Numbered from the stretch's first letter, positions 41,991 through 51,274 are shown. The stretch is DNA of 64,000 bases from Bacteroidaceae bacterium (GCA_017622815.1 JAGAQH010000027.1:62001-126000); one strand, 5' to 3'. Numbers and translations are program-made. The notes: a model not told the origin generated them from the letters alone.

Positions 41991-42575
41991 ATGATATACC
42001 TGTTTTTAGCAACCGGATTTGAAGACATCGAGGCATTGGCTCCTCTGGACATCATCAGACGTGCAGGTCTGGACATAACCACGGTAAGCATTACCGGCGA
42101 GAAGATCGTCTATAGTGCACATGGTGTGGGCGTGGTGGCAGATGCCCTCCTGGCCGATGTGGACCTGAGCGGAGCGGACATGCTCGTGTTGCCCGGCGGT
42201 CTTCCCGGCAGCACCAATCTGGACGAGTGCGAGCCCCTGCGCCAGGCCATACTGAAGCACCATGCCGAGGGCAAGCCCCTGGCCGCCATCTGTGCCGCCC
42301 CCATGGTGTACGGACACCTGGGCATACTGGAGGGAGTGAAGGCAACATGCTATCCCGGTGTGCAGGGCCAGTTGAAGGGCGCTGAGTACACGGGCGAGAT
42401 TGTCACCAAGGACGGCCAGTTCATCACCGGCCGCGGTCCTGGCGCCGCCATGGCCTTCGGCTATGCCATTGCCGAGCATTTCCTGGGTGAAGAGGCAGTT
42501 GCTCCCCTGCGCGAGGGCATGATATACAATCAGTTGTTTAAGGACAAACTGGCGGATCTGTACAAGGAATTTTAG
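41991..42575 (+). CDS. DJ-1/PfpI-family protein
   Basis: A 194-residue DJ-1/ThiJ protein. The start MIYLFLATGFEDIEALAPLDIIRRAGLDI holds the conserved Glu, and the nucleophile elbow AAICAAPMVYGHLG holds the reactive Cys. PGGLPGSTNLDE and the C-terminal ITGRGPGAAMAFG complete the fold. It is closest in layout to the YajL/DJ-1 group (protein or glyoxal deglycase/chaperone activities are reported for that group, and debated). It precedes recG by 25 bases. Confidence 0.92.
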   Translation: MIYLFLATGFEDIEALAPLDIIRRAGLDITTVSITGEKIVYSAHGVGVVADALLADVDLSGADMLVLPGGLPGSTNLDECEPLRQAILKHHAEGKPLAAICAAPMVYGHLGILEGVKATCYPGVQGQLKGAEYTGEIVTKDGQFITGRGPGAAMAFGYAIAEHFLGEEAVAPLREGMIYNQLFKDKLADLYKEF

Positions 42576-42600
42576 TAGCGTGAGAAACTGACGACTTTGC

Positions 42601-44703
42601 GTGAGCGCCCCCATTCTCGACACAGAACTTACTTACCTGCCGGGGATCGGTCCCAAGCGTGCCGAACTTCTGCAGAAGGAACTGGGTCTTAAGACCTGGG
42701 GCGACCTGTTGTACTATTTCCCCTACAAGCACATAGACAGAAGCCGCCTGTACCGCACCTCGGAACTGACCTCCGACATGCCCTTCGTGCAGATACGGGG
42801 GCAGTTCATCAGTTTCGAGCAGATGGGCGAAGGCAGGAAGAAGCGCCTGATAGGGCACTTCACGGACGGATATGGCTGGGTGGACTGCGTGTGGTTCAAC
42901 TCGCAACAGTATATATTGAAAACGGTGAAGTTGCACTCCGACTATATCTTGTTCGGCAGACCTTCGCTATTCAACGACAGGATAAACCTCTCGCATCCCG
43001 ACATAGACCCGGCCGACACCCTGGTGCTGAGCAAGATGAGCATGCAACCGTACTACCAGACCACGGAGCGCATGAAGAAGGCGGGCATGGTGTCGCGCAC
43101 TCTGGAGAGGTTCACGAGCACACTGATAAGGCATCTTCCCGAAGGAAGCATCCCTGAGACCCTGCCACGCCACATGCTGGAGCGCCTTTGCATGGTGTCG
43201 AGGGACGAGGCACTGAGGGCCGCACACTATCCCTCGTCGGCCAACGGGCTCACCCAGGCCAACTACCGGCTGAAGTTTGAAGAACTATTCTACGTGCAGT
43301 TGTCTGTGCTCCGCTATGCGCGTCTGCGCCAAGGGACCATACGCGGACATGTCTTCTCCAGAGTGGGAGACTACTTCAACACCTTCTATTCCCACAACCT
43401 GCCATTCCAACTGACAGAAGCGCAGAAGCGCGTGATACGCGAGATGCACGCCGACATGAAATCGGGCAGGCAGATGAACCGTCTGGTGCAGGGCGATGTA
43501 GGCTCGGGCAAGACCATGGTGGCACTGATGACCATGCTCATTGCCTTGGACAACGGTTATCAGGCGTGCATCATGGCACCTACCGAAATCCTTGCCGAAC
43601 AGCACTTCGCAACCTTCCGCAAGATGTTGGGCGACATGCCGGTGCGTGTGGAACTGCTCACCGGCATGGTCAAGGGAAAGAGGCGCAAGGCCGTGATGGA
43701 GGGCCTGCAGACGGGAGAGGTGCAGATACTCGTAGGCACTCATGCCGTGATAGAGGACAACGTGCTTTTCCGCAACCTCGGACTCGTGGTCATAGACGAA
43801 CAGCACCGCTTCGGTGTGGCACAGCGTGCCAAGTTGTGGGAAAAGAACCTCACACCGCCGCATGTGCTTGTGATGACCGCCACACCCATACCGCGCACAC
43901 TGGCCATGACCCTGTACGGCGACCTGGACGTCTCCGTGATAGACGAACTTCCGCCAGGCAGAAAGCCCATACAGACCATGCACATGTACGACAACAATCC
44001 CGACAAACTCTATCGCGGCATAAACCAGCAGATTCAGGAGGGACGGCAGGTGTACATGGTGTACCCTCTGGTAAAGGAGAGCGAGAAACTTGACCTGAAG
44101 AACGTGGAGGCGGCATACGTACACTTGCAGAAGATATTCCCCCAGTACAGGATAAGCATGGTGCACGGCCAGATGAAACCTGCCGACAAGGATGCGGAAA
44201 TGCAACGCTTTGTCAGCGGAGAGACGCAAATCCTGGTGGCCACCACTGTGATAGAAGTGGGTGTGAACGTACCCAACGCCTCTGTGATGGTGATACAGAA
44301 TGCCGAGCGCTTCGGCCTGTCCCAACTGCATCAGTTGCGCGGACGTGTGGGGCGCGGTGCAAGCCAGAGTTATTGCATACTGGTGACGAAATACGAACTT
44401 TCCTCCGACACGCGCCGGCGCATAGACATAATGACCGAGACGAACGACGGTTTCGAGATTGCCGAAGCCGACCTGCGTTTCCGTGGTCCCGGCGACCTGG
44501 AGGGCACGCAACAGAGCGGCATAGCCTTCGACCTGAAACTTGCCAACCTTGCCCGAGACGGCCAGATAGTCCAGTTGGCACGCGAGACGGCTTCTGCCAT
44601 CCTGGACGAAGACCCCACCCTGTCCCAACCACAGCACCGCATAATGGTGGAACGCCTACGCTATCTCAAACGCGACGAGATGGACTGGAGCAATATAAGT
44701 TGA
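42601..44703 (+). CDS. recG: ATP-dependent DNA helicase RecG
   Basis: A 700-residue branched-DNA helicase that reverses stalled forks. An N-terminal wedge/OB domain (ELTYLPGIGPKRAELLQKELGLKTWGDLLYYFPYKH) precedes the helicase core, with Walker A LVQGDVGSGKTMVAL, Walker B VVIDEQHRFG (DEQH box), MTATPIPRTLAMT, ATTVIEVGVNVPNAS and QLRGRVGRG. The start appears to be GTG at 42601, since the conserved sequence begins six residues later and no ATG lies suitably near. A 22-nt array begins 28 bases after the stop. Confidence 0.95.
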   Translation: MSAPILDTELTYLPGIGPKRAELLQKELGLKTWGDLLYYFPYKHIDRSRLYRTSELTSDMPFVQIRGQFISFEQMGEGRKKRLIGHFTDGYGWVDCVWFNSQQYILKTVKLHSDYILFGRPSLFNDRINLSHPDIDPADTLVLSKMSMQPYYQTTERMKKAGMVSRTLERFTSTLIRHLPEGSIPETLPRHMLERLCMVSRDEALRAAHYPSSANGLTQANYRLKFEELFYVQLSVLRYARLRQGTIRGHVFSRVGDYFNTFYSHNLPFQLTEAQKRVIREMHADMKSGRQMNRLVQGDVGSGKTMVALMTMLIALDNGYQACIMAPTEILAEQHFATFRKMLGDMPVRVELLTGMVKGKRRKAVMEGLQTGEVQILVGTHAVIEDNVLFRNLGLVVIDEQHRFGVAQRAKLWEKNLTPPHVLVMTATPIPRTLAMTLYGDLDVSVIDELPPGRKPIQTMHMYDNNPDKLYRGINQQIQEGRQVYMVYPLVKESEKLDLKNVEAAYVHLQKIFPQYRISMVHGQMKPADKDAEMQRFVSGETQILVATTVIEVGVNVPNASVMVIQNAERFGLSQLHQLRGRVGRGASQSYCILVTKYELSSDTRRRIDIMTETNDGFEIAEADLRFRGPGDLEGTQQSGIAFDLKLANLARDGQIVQLARETASAILDEDPTLSQPQHRIMVERLRYLKRDEMDWSNIS

Positions 44704-44731
44704 ACTCAGTACCGGTTTTTGTAATGCCGAA

Positions 44732-44808
44732 TCGGTACTGGAGTACTCTCACGTCGGTACTGGAGTACTCTCGTGTCGGTACTGGAGTACCTTCGTGTTG
44801 GTACTGGC
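44732..44808. repeat. Tandem 22-nt array between convergent genes
   Basis: Copies lie at 44732-44753, 44754-44775 and 44776-44797, with a partial fourth to 44808. The unit is TCGGTACTGGAGTACTCTC plus three variable bases, and the dyad GTACT-GG-AGTAC is central in each. Copies differ at only 1-3 positions. It fills almost the whole space between the recG stop (44703) and the stop of the M48 gene (44812); no classical terminator is present there. Confidence 0.93.
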
Positions 44809-44811
44809 CTG

Positions 44812-46086
44812 CTAACAGATTGCGTCAAGACTTGGCACGTAGCACTGCTGTATGGACTCCGCAATGGCGGTGGCAACCTCCATGTCGCTCAGGCCTATGC
44901 TGTTGCCGAACTGGTATATCAGTTCCACTTCTTCCTTGGCTATAATCTTGTCGGAGAGGACTATCTGTATCATATACTGCAGCATCCCTTCCTTAAGGCC
45001 GGGATTTATCTCCAGCATCTTCTGCACAGATTCGTTGAAGATTTCGGCCACATCACCCTTTATTATCTCGTCCAGGAACTCCTTGGGAAATATCTTCAAG
45101 GCAGCAAGCGACTGTATGATCTTGTCATACTCCTCCTTGTTGATATCCTCGTCGGTGCTGGCCACAAGCAGGCCGGCAGAAGCGATGAAGCGTGCCGTGT
45201 GCTCGTCCAGGTCGCTATCGCCTACCTTCAGCAGTATGGATATCAGTTCCTTCATGCCGTTGTCCAGTTCTTCCTTGTCCTTGGCCGTAGCAAAGAGGTT
45301 CAGCGCCTGTACCCTGATAGGGTTTACAGGATGTGAGGCGCGGCTCATACCCTTGTCCTTGAGGAAATAGTCCAGACGCCGGTTGTTGTCGGCAATGAGG
45401 GCCTCTATACTCACGTTCATCTTCATGAGATCCAGTCCTGATGCCATCTTGAAGAAGGCTGTCACGCAGGCATCAAGGTTCTCCACGGCCAGATAGCCGT
45501 AACGGTCGGCAACAAGTTCTGCCAACTGTTCGTGCAGGCGTATCTTGTATTGCAGGGTCACGGGCACGTCGGAATTCGGAGGGAACACAAAGTTTATGAG
45601 CCTGGCCAGGGCAGTGTCTCTATTGATGAGATGTCCCAACTCGTGCCCGACAACAAACCTCAGTTCGTCCTGGGTCATGAGTCCGAAGAGCGCCGAATTG
45701 ATGTTAACGATGTGCGGTTCTTCCTCGTTTTCGGCTGCTACCGAAAAGGCATTCACCGTGGAGTCGCCGGTAATGTAGAAGTCTACCTTTTCCTTGAAGT
45801 CCAGTTTTCCGCACACTTCGTGACACAGGTCGTAGAAGTCCTTGAGCAGGTCCTCCTCCACCTTCAGGCTGTGTCCTTCCATGGCACTGCGCCAATAGGC
45901 ATCGGTATTGGTGGTCTTTATCTTGCGAAGGACTTCCTCCACAACCGTACCTTGCAATGCATTGTATATCTGTTCTCCGATCTGCTTCTCCAACTCAATA
46001 GATGCGGAAAAGCGTCCGTCCTTCTGTCGGTCATCCTTGTCGGTTCCCTTGAACCAGTGCCATAGGCTGTTAGTAGAGGTGTCCAT
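44812..46086 (-). CDS. M48-family metallopeptidase with TerB-like C-terminal domain
   Basis: A 424-residue protein. The zinc site is HELGH (in VVGHELGHLINRDTA), with the third-ligand region HEQLAELVADRYGY. After the peptidase core, residues about 290-420 form a helical domain with acidic motifs (STDEDINKEEYDKI, LSDKIIAKEEVELI) resembling TerB/DjlA-type domains. There is no signal peptide and no membrane helix, so it is cytosolic, unlike HtpX. The start ATG at 46084-46086 follows a TATTTTTG box; the frame continues upstream without good sequence. The substrate is unknown. Confidence 0.83.
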   Translation of the reverse strand: MDTSTNSLWHWFKGTDKDDRQKDGRFSASIELEKQIGEQIYNALQGTVVEEVLRKIKTTNTDAYWRSAMEGHSLKVEEDLLKDFYDLCHEVCGKLDFKEKVDFYITGDSTVNAFSVAAENEEEPHIVNINSALFGLMTQDELRFVVGHELGHLINRDTALARLINFVFPPNSDVPVTLQYKIRLHEQLAELVADRYGYLAVENLDACVTAFFKMASGLDLMKMNVSIEALIADNNRRLDYFLKDKGMSRASHPVNPIRVQALNLFATAKDKEELDNGMKELISILLKVGDSDLDEHTARFIASAGLLVASTDEDINKEEYDKIIQSLAALKIFPKEFLDEIIKGDVAEIFNESVQKMLEINPGLKEGMLQYMIQIVLSDKIIAKEEVELIYQFGNSIGLSDMEVATAIAESIQQCYVPSLDAIC

Positions 46087-46118
46087 AATATGCTTTCCTT
46101 TTTGGGGTTTGTCCAGCA

Positions 46119-46126
46119 CAAAAATA
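46119..46126 (-). promoter_or_regulatory. Possible -7 box for the M48 gene
   Basis: The minus strand reads TATTTTTG, which fits TAnnTTTG, 33 bases before the start codon. Confidence 0.45.
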
Positions 46127-46299
46127 AGAATTCTCTCTGAAATATGCCAACGAATGAGGGAAAATAATGATGTCAGAAGTGGTGTTGGTTTCATTATTGT
46201 GTTGGGAACTGCCTTTTAAGAGGCCGTGTCGCATACCCTCTGCATGTCAGCACCGAGCATCCCAATCGTCATAATCAATATACCGATAGATTTAATCGT

Positions 46300-46331
46300 T
46301 TTGACAAATAAAGGATAAGCCTTACCTTTGC
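46300..46331 (+). promoter_or_regulatory. trxA promoter
   Basis: TTTG (46300-46303), a 19-base spacer and TACCTTTGC (46323-46331), 39 bases before the ATG. The upstream part of the gap (46127-46299) shows no gene. Confidence 0.75.
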
Positions 46332-46369
46332 ACCACAAAGAAAAACAAACCAATTAAATATTACAGATT

Positions 46370-46735
46370 ATGGCAACAATCAACTTGACAAAAGAAGGCT
46401 TTGAGAGAAGAATATCCAGCATTGAGACGTTAAAAAGCAAGTGGGAATATTTAGGAGACAAGCCGGCAGTGATAGATTTCTATGCTCCATGGTGCGGTCC
46501 CTGCAAGATGCTCTCCCCTATACTGGAAGATTTGTCGGAGGAGTATGCCGGGAAGGTAGACATATATAAGGTAAATGTAGATAGCGAAGAAGAACTGTCT
46601 GCCTTGTTCGGAATAAGAAGTGTCCCCACATTGCTTTTCATCCCATTACACGATGCACCACAAAGGGCAAGCGGAGCACCAACCAAGCAGCAACTGCGTA
46701 CGGTTATTGAGGACTTCCTGCTTAAAGGCAAGTAA
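46370..46735 (+). CDS. trxA: Thioredoxin
   Basis: A 121-residue thioredoxin with active site WCGPC (Cys42, Cys45) in DFYAPWCGPCKMLSPI and the cis-proline segment SVPTLLFIP. An N-terminal extension of about 15 residues and an insertion after the cis-proline strand (LHDAPQRASGAPTKQQL) make it slightly longer than classical thioredoxin. There is no signal peptide, so it is cytosolic. It is followed after 45 bases by a four-domain CoA-disulfide-reductase-like gene and then oxyR, making a thiol/peroxide cluster. Confidence 0.93.
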   Translation: MATINLTKEGFERRISSIETLKSKWEYLGDKPAVIDFYAPWCGPCKMLSPILEDLSEEYAGKVDIYKVNVDSEEELSALFGIRSVPTLLFIPLHDAPQRASGAPTKQQLRTVIEDFLLKGK

Positions 46736-46780
46736 CCTCCGGACAAATGACAATAGACAACTGATAGACAAGAGTAAGGT

Positions 46781-49252
46781 ATGAAAGCAAACACTAATCA
46801 AAAATATATTATAATAGGTGGTGTGGCCGGTGGTGCCACCGCAGCGGCACGCATACGCCGGAACACCGAACAGGCGGAGATAATCCTGTTTGAGAAGGGC
46901 GAGCATATCTCGTACGCCAATTGCGGACTTCCATATTACATCGGAGGTGTCATAGAGGAACGTGAACGCCTTTTTGTACAAACTCCCGAAGCATTCGGTA
47001 AACGCTTCAACATAGACGTAAGGGTCAATAGCGAAGTTGTGGGCATATATCCCGACAATAAATCGGTGCGAGTACGCACATCCGACGGGCGTGAATATAC
47101 GGAATCGTACGACAAATTGCTGCTGTCTCCGGGTGCCACTCCGGTACGTCCGCCCTTGCCGGGCATTGACAGCGAGGGAATATTTACATTGCGCAGCGTG
47201 GCAGATACCGACAGGATAAAGGAACATATAATCCGACATCATGTCAGGCATGCTGTAATCGTGGGCGGCGGCTTCATCGGTTTGGAAATGGCGGAAAACA
47301 TCCACCGCACAGGTGCGCAGGTTACGGTAGTGGAGATGGCCAATCAGGTAATGACGCCCATTGACTTCTCTATGGCGTCCATCGTACACCAGCATCTGCA
47401 GGAGAAAGGCGTGCAACTGTATCTTGACCAAAAAGTAGAGTCTTTCACACGTCATGACGGGATGCTGAGAGTGCATTTCCAGTCAGGCATCAAGTTGGAC
47501 GCCGACTTCGTACTGCTCTCCATAGGCGTGAGGGCACAGACCCAACTGGCAAAGGATGCAGGGCTGAAACTGGGAGAAATGCAGGGAATATATGTGAATG
47601 AATACCTGCAGACTTCTGATGAACACATCTATGCCGTCGGCGATGCCATAGAATATCCCCATCCCATCACCGGAAAGCCATGGTTGAACTTTCTTGCCGG
47701 CCCTGCCAACCGTCAGGCGCGCATAGTTGCAGACAATATGGTTTTCAACAATATCCAGACTTACGAAGGTTCCATTGGCACATCCATAGCCAAGGTGTTC
47801 GACCTCACCGTCGCATCCACGGGTCTTCCAGCCAAACGGCTGAAGCAGATGAATATTCCTTATCTGTCCTCGACCATTCATTCCGGTTCGCACGCGGGAT
47901 ATTATCCGGAGTCTTTGCAGATGGACATCAAAATCACGTTCTCGCCGGACGGAGGACGTTTGTATGGCGCACAGATTGTGGGCTATGACGGAGTGGACAA
48001 GCGTATAGACCAGTATGCCATGGCCATCAAGAACGGATACACGGTGGAAAGACTCACCAATCTGGAACATGCCTACGCGCCACCCTTTTCTTCGGCAAAA
48101 GACCCGGTGGCTATATCGGGATATGTGGCCGGGAACATCCTTTGCGGCAAGATGACTCCGCTCTATTGGCGCGAGTTGCAGGATGCCGATCTTTCCAAGG
48201 TGATGCTTGTGGATGTGCGGACGCCTGAAGAATCTGCACTAAGTGCCGTTCCCGGGGCGGTCAACATCCCGCTGGACGACCTGCGCGAACGAATGGGCGA
48301 AATCCCCAAAGACCGGCCGATATACCTCTTCTGCGAGGTGGGCTTGCGCGGCTACTTAGCCTCCAATATACTGAAAGGACATGGCTACAAGGATGTGCGC
48401 AATCTTATAGGAGGCCTCAAGACATACAAGGCTGCCACAAGCCCCGTGCCTGTTCCAAACGCAAATGAGAATGGGACAAAGGAGACCTGCTGCAGTGCTG
48501 CATCGTTGCAGGAGGCTGATACAGCCGTCGTCCGGATAGACGCTTGCGGTATCCAATGCCCTGGACCCATCCTGAAACTGAAGAAAAGCATGGACTCCCT
48601 GCAACCGGGGCAAAAGGTTGAGGTGCGTTCTACGGACGCCGGATTCCCCAACGATGCCGAGTCATGGTGTCATACAACCGGACACAAGTTCATACAAAAG
48701 CGTTCAGAAAGGGGCATACACTATGTGCTGATAGAGAAAAAGTCATCTTGCGGTGCAGGGAATGTGAGCGTGGCAAGCGAAGACAAGGGCAAAACCTTTA
48801 TCCTCTTCAGCGACGACCTTGACAAGGCACTGGCCACCTTCGTTCTGGCAAACGGGGCGGCAGCCACGGGCAAGAAGGTGTCGATATTCTTTACCTTCTG
48901 GGGACTGAACGCAATAAAGAAGTCGCACAAACCCAAGGTTAAGAAAGACTTCTGGGGACGCATGTTCGGCCTGATGCTGCCATCCGACTCCACGAAGTTG
49001 CCTCTCTCGCAGATGAACATGATGGGTATCGGCGCCAAAATGATGCGTTTCATCATGAAGCGCAAAAGTGTGGACTCGCTTGAAAGTCTCCGCCAGCAGG
49101 CCATTGACAATGGAGTGGAGTTCATTGCATGCCAGATGTCTATGGATGTGATGGGAGTAAAGCGCGAAGAACTGCTCGACGAAGTCACCGTAGGAGGTGT
49201 TGCCACCTATATGGACAGAGCCGAACAGGCCAACGTGAACCTGTTCATCTGA
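46781..49252 (+). CDS. CoA-disulfide reductase-like flavoprotein with rhodanese, TusA and DsrE-like domains
   Basis: An 823-residue protein of four modules. (1) An FAD/NAD(P)H disulfide oxidoreductase (about 1-450) with GGVAGGATAAAR, the single redox Cys48 in YANCGLPYY typical of CoA-disulfide and NADH-persulfide reductases, and the FAD motif YAVGDAIEY. (2) A rhodanese (about 460-555) with Cys518 in FCEVGLRGY. (3) A TusA-type domain with CPGP at Cys593. (4) A DsrE/DsrF-like domain (about 665-823, FILFSDDLDKALATFVLANGAAATGK). This chain of sulfur-carrier domains suggests reduction or relay of persulfide sulfur in the cytosol. It lies between trxA and oxyR. Confidence 0.92.
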   Translation: MKANTNQKYIIIGGVAGGATAAARIRRNTEQAEIILFEKGEHISYANCGLPYYIGGVIEERERLFVQTPEAFGKRFNIDVRVNSEVVGIYPDNKSVRVRTSDGREYTESYDKLLLSPGATPVRPPLPGIDSEGIFTLRSVADTDRIKEHIIRHHVRHAVIVGGGFIGLEMAENIHRTGAQVTVVEMANQVMTPIDFSMASIVHQHLQEKGVQLYLDQKVESFTRHDGMLRVHFQSGIKLDADFVLLSIGVRAQTQLAKDAGLKLGEMQGIYVNEYLQTSDEHIYAVGDAIEYPHPITGKPWLNFLAGPANRQARIVADNMVFNNIQTYEGSIGTSIAKVFDLTVASTGLPAKRLKQMNIPYLSSTIHSGSHAGYYPESLQMDIKITFSPDGGRLYGAQIVGYDGVDKRIDQYAMAIKNGYTVERLTNLEHAYAPPFSSAKDPVAISGYVAGNILCGKMTPLYWRELQDADLSKVMLVDVRTPEESALSAVPGAVNIPLDDLRERMGEIPKDRPIYLFCEVGLRGYLASNILKGHGYKDVRNLIGGLKTYKAATSPVPVPNANENGTKETCCSAASLQEADTAVVRIDACGIQCPGPILKLKKSMDSLQPGQKVEVRSTDAGFPNDAESWCHTTGHKFIQKRSERGIHYVLIEKKSSCGAGNVSVASEDKGKTFILFSDDLDKALATFVLANGAAATGKKVSIFFTFWGLNAIKKSHKPKVKKDFWGRMFGLMLPSDSTKLPLSQMNMMGIGAKMMRFIMKRKSVDSLESLRQQAIDNGVEFIACQMSMDVMGVKREELLDEVTVGGVATYMDRAEQANVNLFI

Positions 49253-49295
49253 CAAACTAAACGACATGTCCTGAGGCTTCTTTTAGGAAATTTAG

Positions 49296-49304
49296 TATAT
49301 TTGC
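49296..49304 (+). promoter_or_regulatory. oxyR promoter -7 box
   Basis: TATATTTGC lies about 160 bases before the oxyR ATG, leaving a long leader (49312-49464) with short hairpins such as CGGT/ACCG but no recognised riboswitch. Confidence 0.65.
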
Positions 49305-49464
49305 AACACGTTTCGGTTCATACAGACCGGTTATCGGGTAGATATTCCTTCTCTGTCACCCCCATGCGGCATGTTTCCGCACACTGGACAGGAAGGGATG
49401 TCTTCTCATAATCGCCCACGAGTAGCAACAAACATCAAGCCAACCTCAAAACACAACAACCGGC

Positions 49465-50391
49465 ATGACACTTCAACAAATGGAATATATCGTGGCAGTA
49501 GGCAAATACCGCCACTTTGCACGTGCCGCAGAATCGTGTGGCATCACCCAGTCTACACTGTCTTCATTGATACAGAAATTGGAAGCAGAACTGGATGTGA
49601 CCATATTCGACCGCAGCAGCCACCCGATAAAGCCAACCAAATTAGGGGAAGAAATCATCAATCAGGCGAAAGTCCTGCTGTTCAATGCCTCGCAGATAGA
49701 AGAACTTGTATCAGCACACAAAGGCAAGGCTATAGGCAAAGTGCGCATGGGCATAGCGTCAACCATAGCGCCGTATATACTGCCTAAGATGTTCAAGCAC
49801 CTTTCCAAGGAGCACCCCGGCATAGACCTGTATGTGGAAGAAGCCCGCATAGCAACCATCATACAAAAGTTGGAACGGGCCGAATTAGACATTGCCCTAT
49901 TGGCCACACCTCTGGATAACAGCGAATTGCTGGAAATACCAATTTACACGGAGCGCTTTGTGGCGTACGTCTCGCCAAGCGAGGAAATGTACCGGCACAA
50001 GACGTTGGAGACATCTGCACTACCAGCCGAAAGCGTCTGGGTACTGCGGGAAGGATACTGTCCGAACAGGGGCATTTTCCCATTCTGCCATGCTAATACG
50101 GAAAAACGCGCAATATATGAAGCCGGCAGCATCGAGACGCTTGTCAGGATTGTTGACGAAAATGGCGGTTATACCATTATACCCGAACTACACGTGCCAC
50201 TGCTTGGCAACGGCCAGCAAGCCCACATCCGCCATTTGCAGAATCCCCAGCCAACACGTGAAATCGCCCTTGTCATAAGACGCGACTATGTGCGGGAACG
50301 TCTGCTTAACATCCTGGCAGATGCAATAAAGGCAGTCATTCCACAAGACATGATTCACGAAAGACTCAAAAAGTTTGCGATAAAACTCTAA
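49465..50391 (+). CDS. oxyR: Peroxide-sensing LysR-type regulator OxyR
   Basis: A 308-residue LysR-family activator. The N-terminal winged helix is MTLQQMEYIVAVGKYRHFARAAESCGITQSTLSSLIQKLE. The redox pair Cys199 and Cys208 (EGYCPNRGIFPFCHA) falls at exactly the residue numbers of E. coli OxyR with the same nine-residue step. It is followed by SIETLVRIVDENGGYTIIPE, the regulatory-domain signature. It should form an intramolecular disulfide on peroxide exposure. It is downstream of trxA and the sulfur-relay flavoprotein but has its own promoter. Confidence 0.93.
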   Translation: MTLQQMEYIVAVGKYRHFARAAESCGITQSTLSSLIQKLEAELDVTIFDRSSHPIKPTKLGEEIINQAKVLLFNASQIEELVSAHKGKAIGKVRMGIASTIAPYILPKMFKHLSKEHPGIDLYVEEARIATIIQKLERAELDIALLATPLDNSELLEIPIYTERFVAYVSPSEEMYRHKTLETSALPAESVWVLREGYCPNRGIFPFCHANTEKRAIYEAGSIETLVRIVDENGGYTIIPELHVPLLGNGQQAHIRHLQNPQPTREIALVIRRDYVRERLLNILADAIKAVIPQDMIHERLKKFAIKL

Positions 50392-50746
50392 AAAGAGTCT
50401 GAGAGGCGTGCGCTTCGTTTTCTGGCGCCATGCACGAGTTTTTGCGCATGACGGCGAAGGAGATTTCCAGGAGGAAGGCCTCGCTTTCAGGTTCTGCGCA
50501 CAAGTTTTTGCCCTGGCCGACTACCGGATTACTTCAAATACGGCAATAGTTTCCCTGCACGTCGTGTACGTTGTGCAACGGAGCAGTACGGAGGATGCTG
50601 AGCATGCACCAAAAAGCATGCCATAATGCACTCCAACATGCCTTTGCGGCGGCCTAAATGTGTCCTCACGACACTTTTAACGCCAAAAATGGCACGTTAA
50701 GGCAATTTATGTGCGATATAAGTGTTGGATTTTCAAATAAATGTTG
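50392..50746. other. Intergenic stretch with decayed direct repeats
   Basis: No gene is visible between oxyR and the ndk promoter. Two related segments, GCACGAGTTTTTGCGCATG (50433-50451) and GCACAAGTTTTTGCCC (near 50499), lie about 65 bases apart. A short hairpin GTGTC-CTCAC-GACAC followed by TTTT (50660-50678) repeats the TGTCCTCACGACA unit of the 56367 array. The rest appears featureless. Confidence 0.55.
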
Positions 50747-50754
50747 TACCTTTG
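50747..50754 (+). promoter_or_regulatory. Bacteroidota -7 box for ndk
   Basis: TACCTTTG, with TTGG 18 bases upstream (50725-50728), 56 bases before the ATG at 50810. Confidence 0.7.
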
Positions 50755-50809
50755 TCGCCGTTATGGCACGCGTGTGCCCATATATGACTTTTGAATAACG
50801 ATAAGACAG

Positions 50810-51274
50810 ATGTTGGAAAGAACCTTAGTACTGCTGAAACCCAGCACAGTTGAAAGAGCGCTGATAGGCGAGATTATAAATCGTTTTGAGAAGAAAGGCC
50901 TGCGTATTGCCGGCATGAAGATGTTGCAGTTGGACGACGACATTTTGGCCGAACACTATGCACACCTGAAGAACAAGCCCTTCTTCGGTATTCTGAAAGC
51001 CTCCATGATGAAGACCCCCGTAGTGGCCATGTGCCTGGAGGGTGTTGACGCCATTGCCGTGGTAAGGTACATTACCGGATACACCAATGGCCGTAAGGCT
51101 GACCCCGGAACCATCCGCGGCGACTATTGTATGAGCAACCAGCAGAACATAGTTCATGCCTCTGACTCTCCCGAGGCTGCCGAGGCAGAACTGAAAAGAT
51201 TCTTCCGTCCCGAAGAAATTTTTGACCTGAAGGACATGAATCTGAGCCGTCTTTATGCCGTAGACGAGATTTAA
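50810..51274 (+). CDS. ndk: Nucleoside diphosphate kinase
   Basis: A 154-residue Ndk transferring the gamma-phosphate between NTPs and NDPs. The start is MLERTLVLLKPSTVERALIGEII. The phosphohistidine is His116 in QNIVHASDSPEAAEAEL. An insertion (GRKADPGTIRGDYCMS) precedes the active site as in other bacterial enzymes. The length is near the family's upper range. The M23 peptidase gene follows after 63 bases. Confidence 0.97.
   Translation: MLERTLVLLKPSTVERALIGEIINRFEKKGLRIAGMKMLQLDDDILAEHYAHLKNKPFFGILKASMMKTPVVAMCLEGVDAIAVVRYITGYTNGRKADPGTIRGDYCMSNQQNIVHASDSPEAAEAELKRFFRPEEIFDLKDMNLSRLYAVDEI

Noticed and set aside
41985-42625. Minus-strand frame opposite the DJ-1 family gene
   Set aside because: It is antisense to a protein with a clear nucleophile elbow (AICAAP) and promoter; the reverse frame is a codon-bias shadow.
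49371-49787. 138-codon plus-strand frame before and across the oxyR start
   Set aside because: It overlaps the oxyR helix-turn-helix region in another frame, and its content lacks any family pattern.
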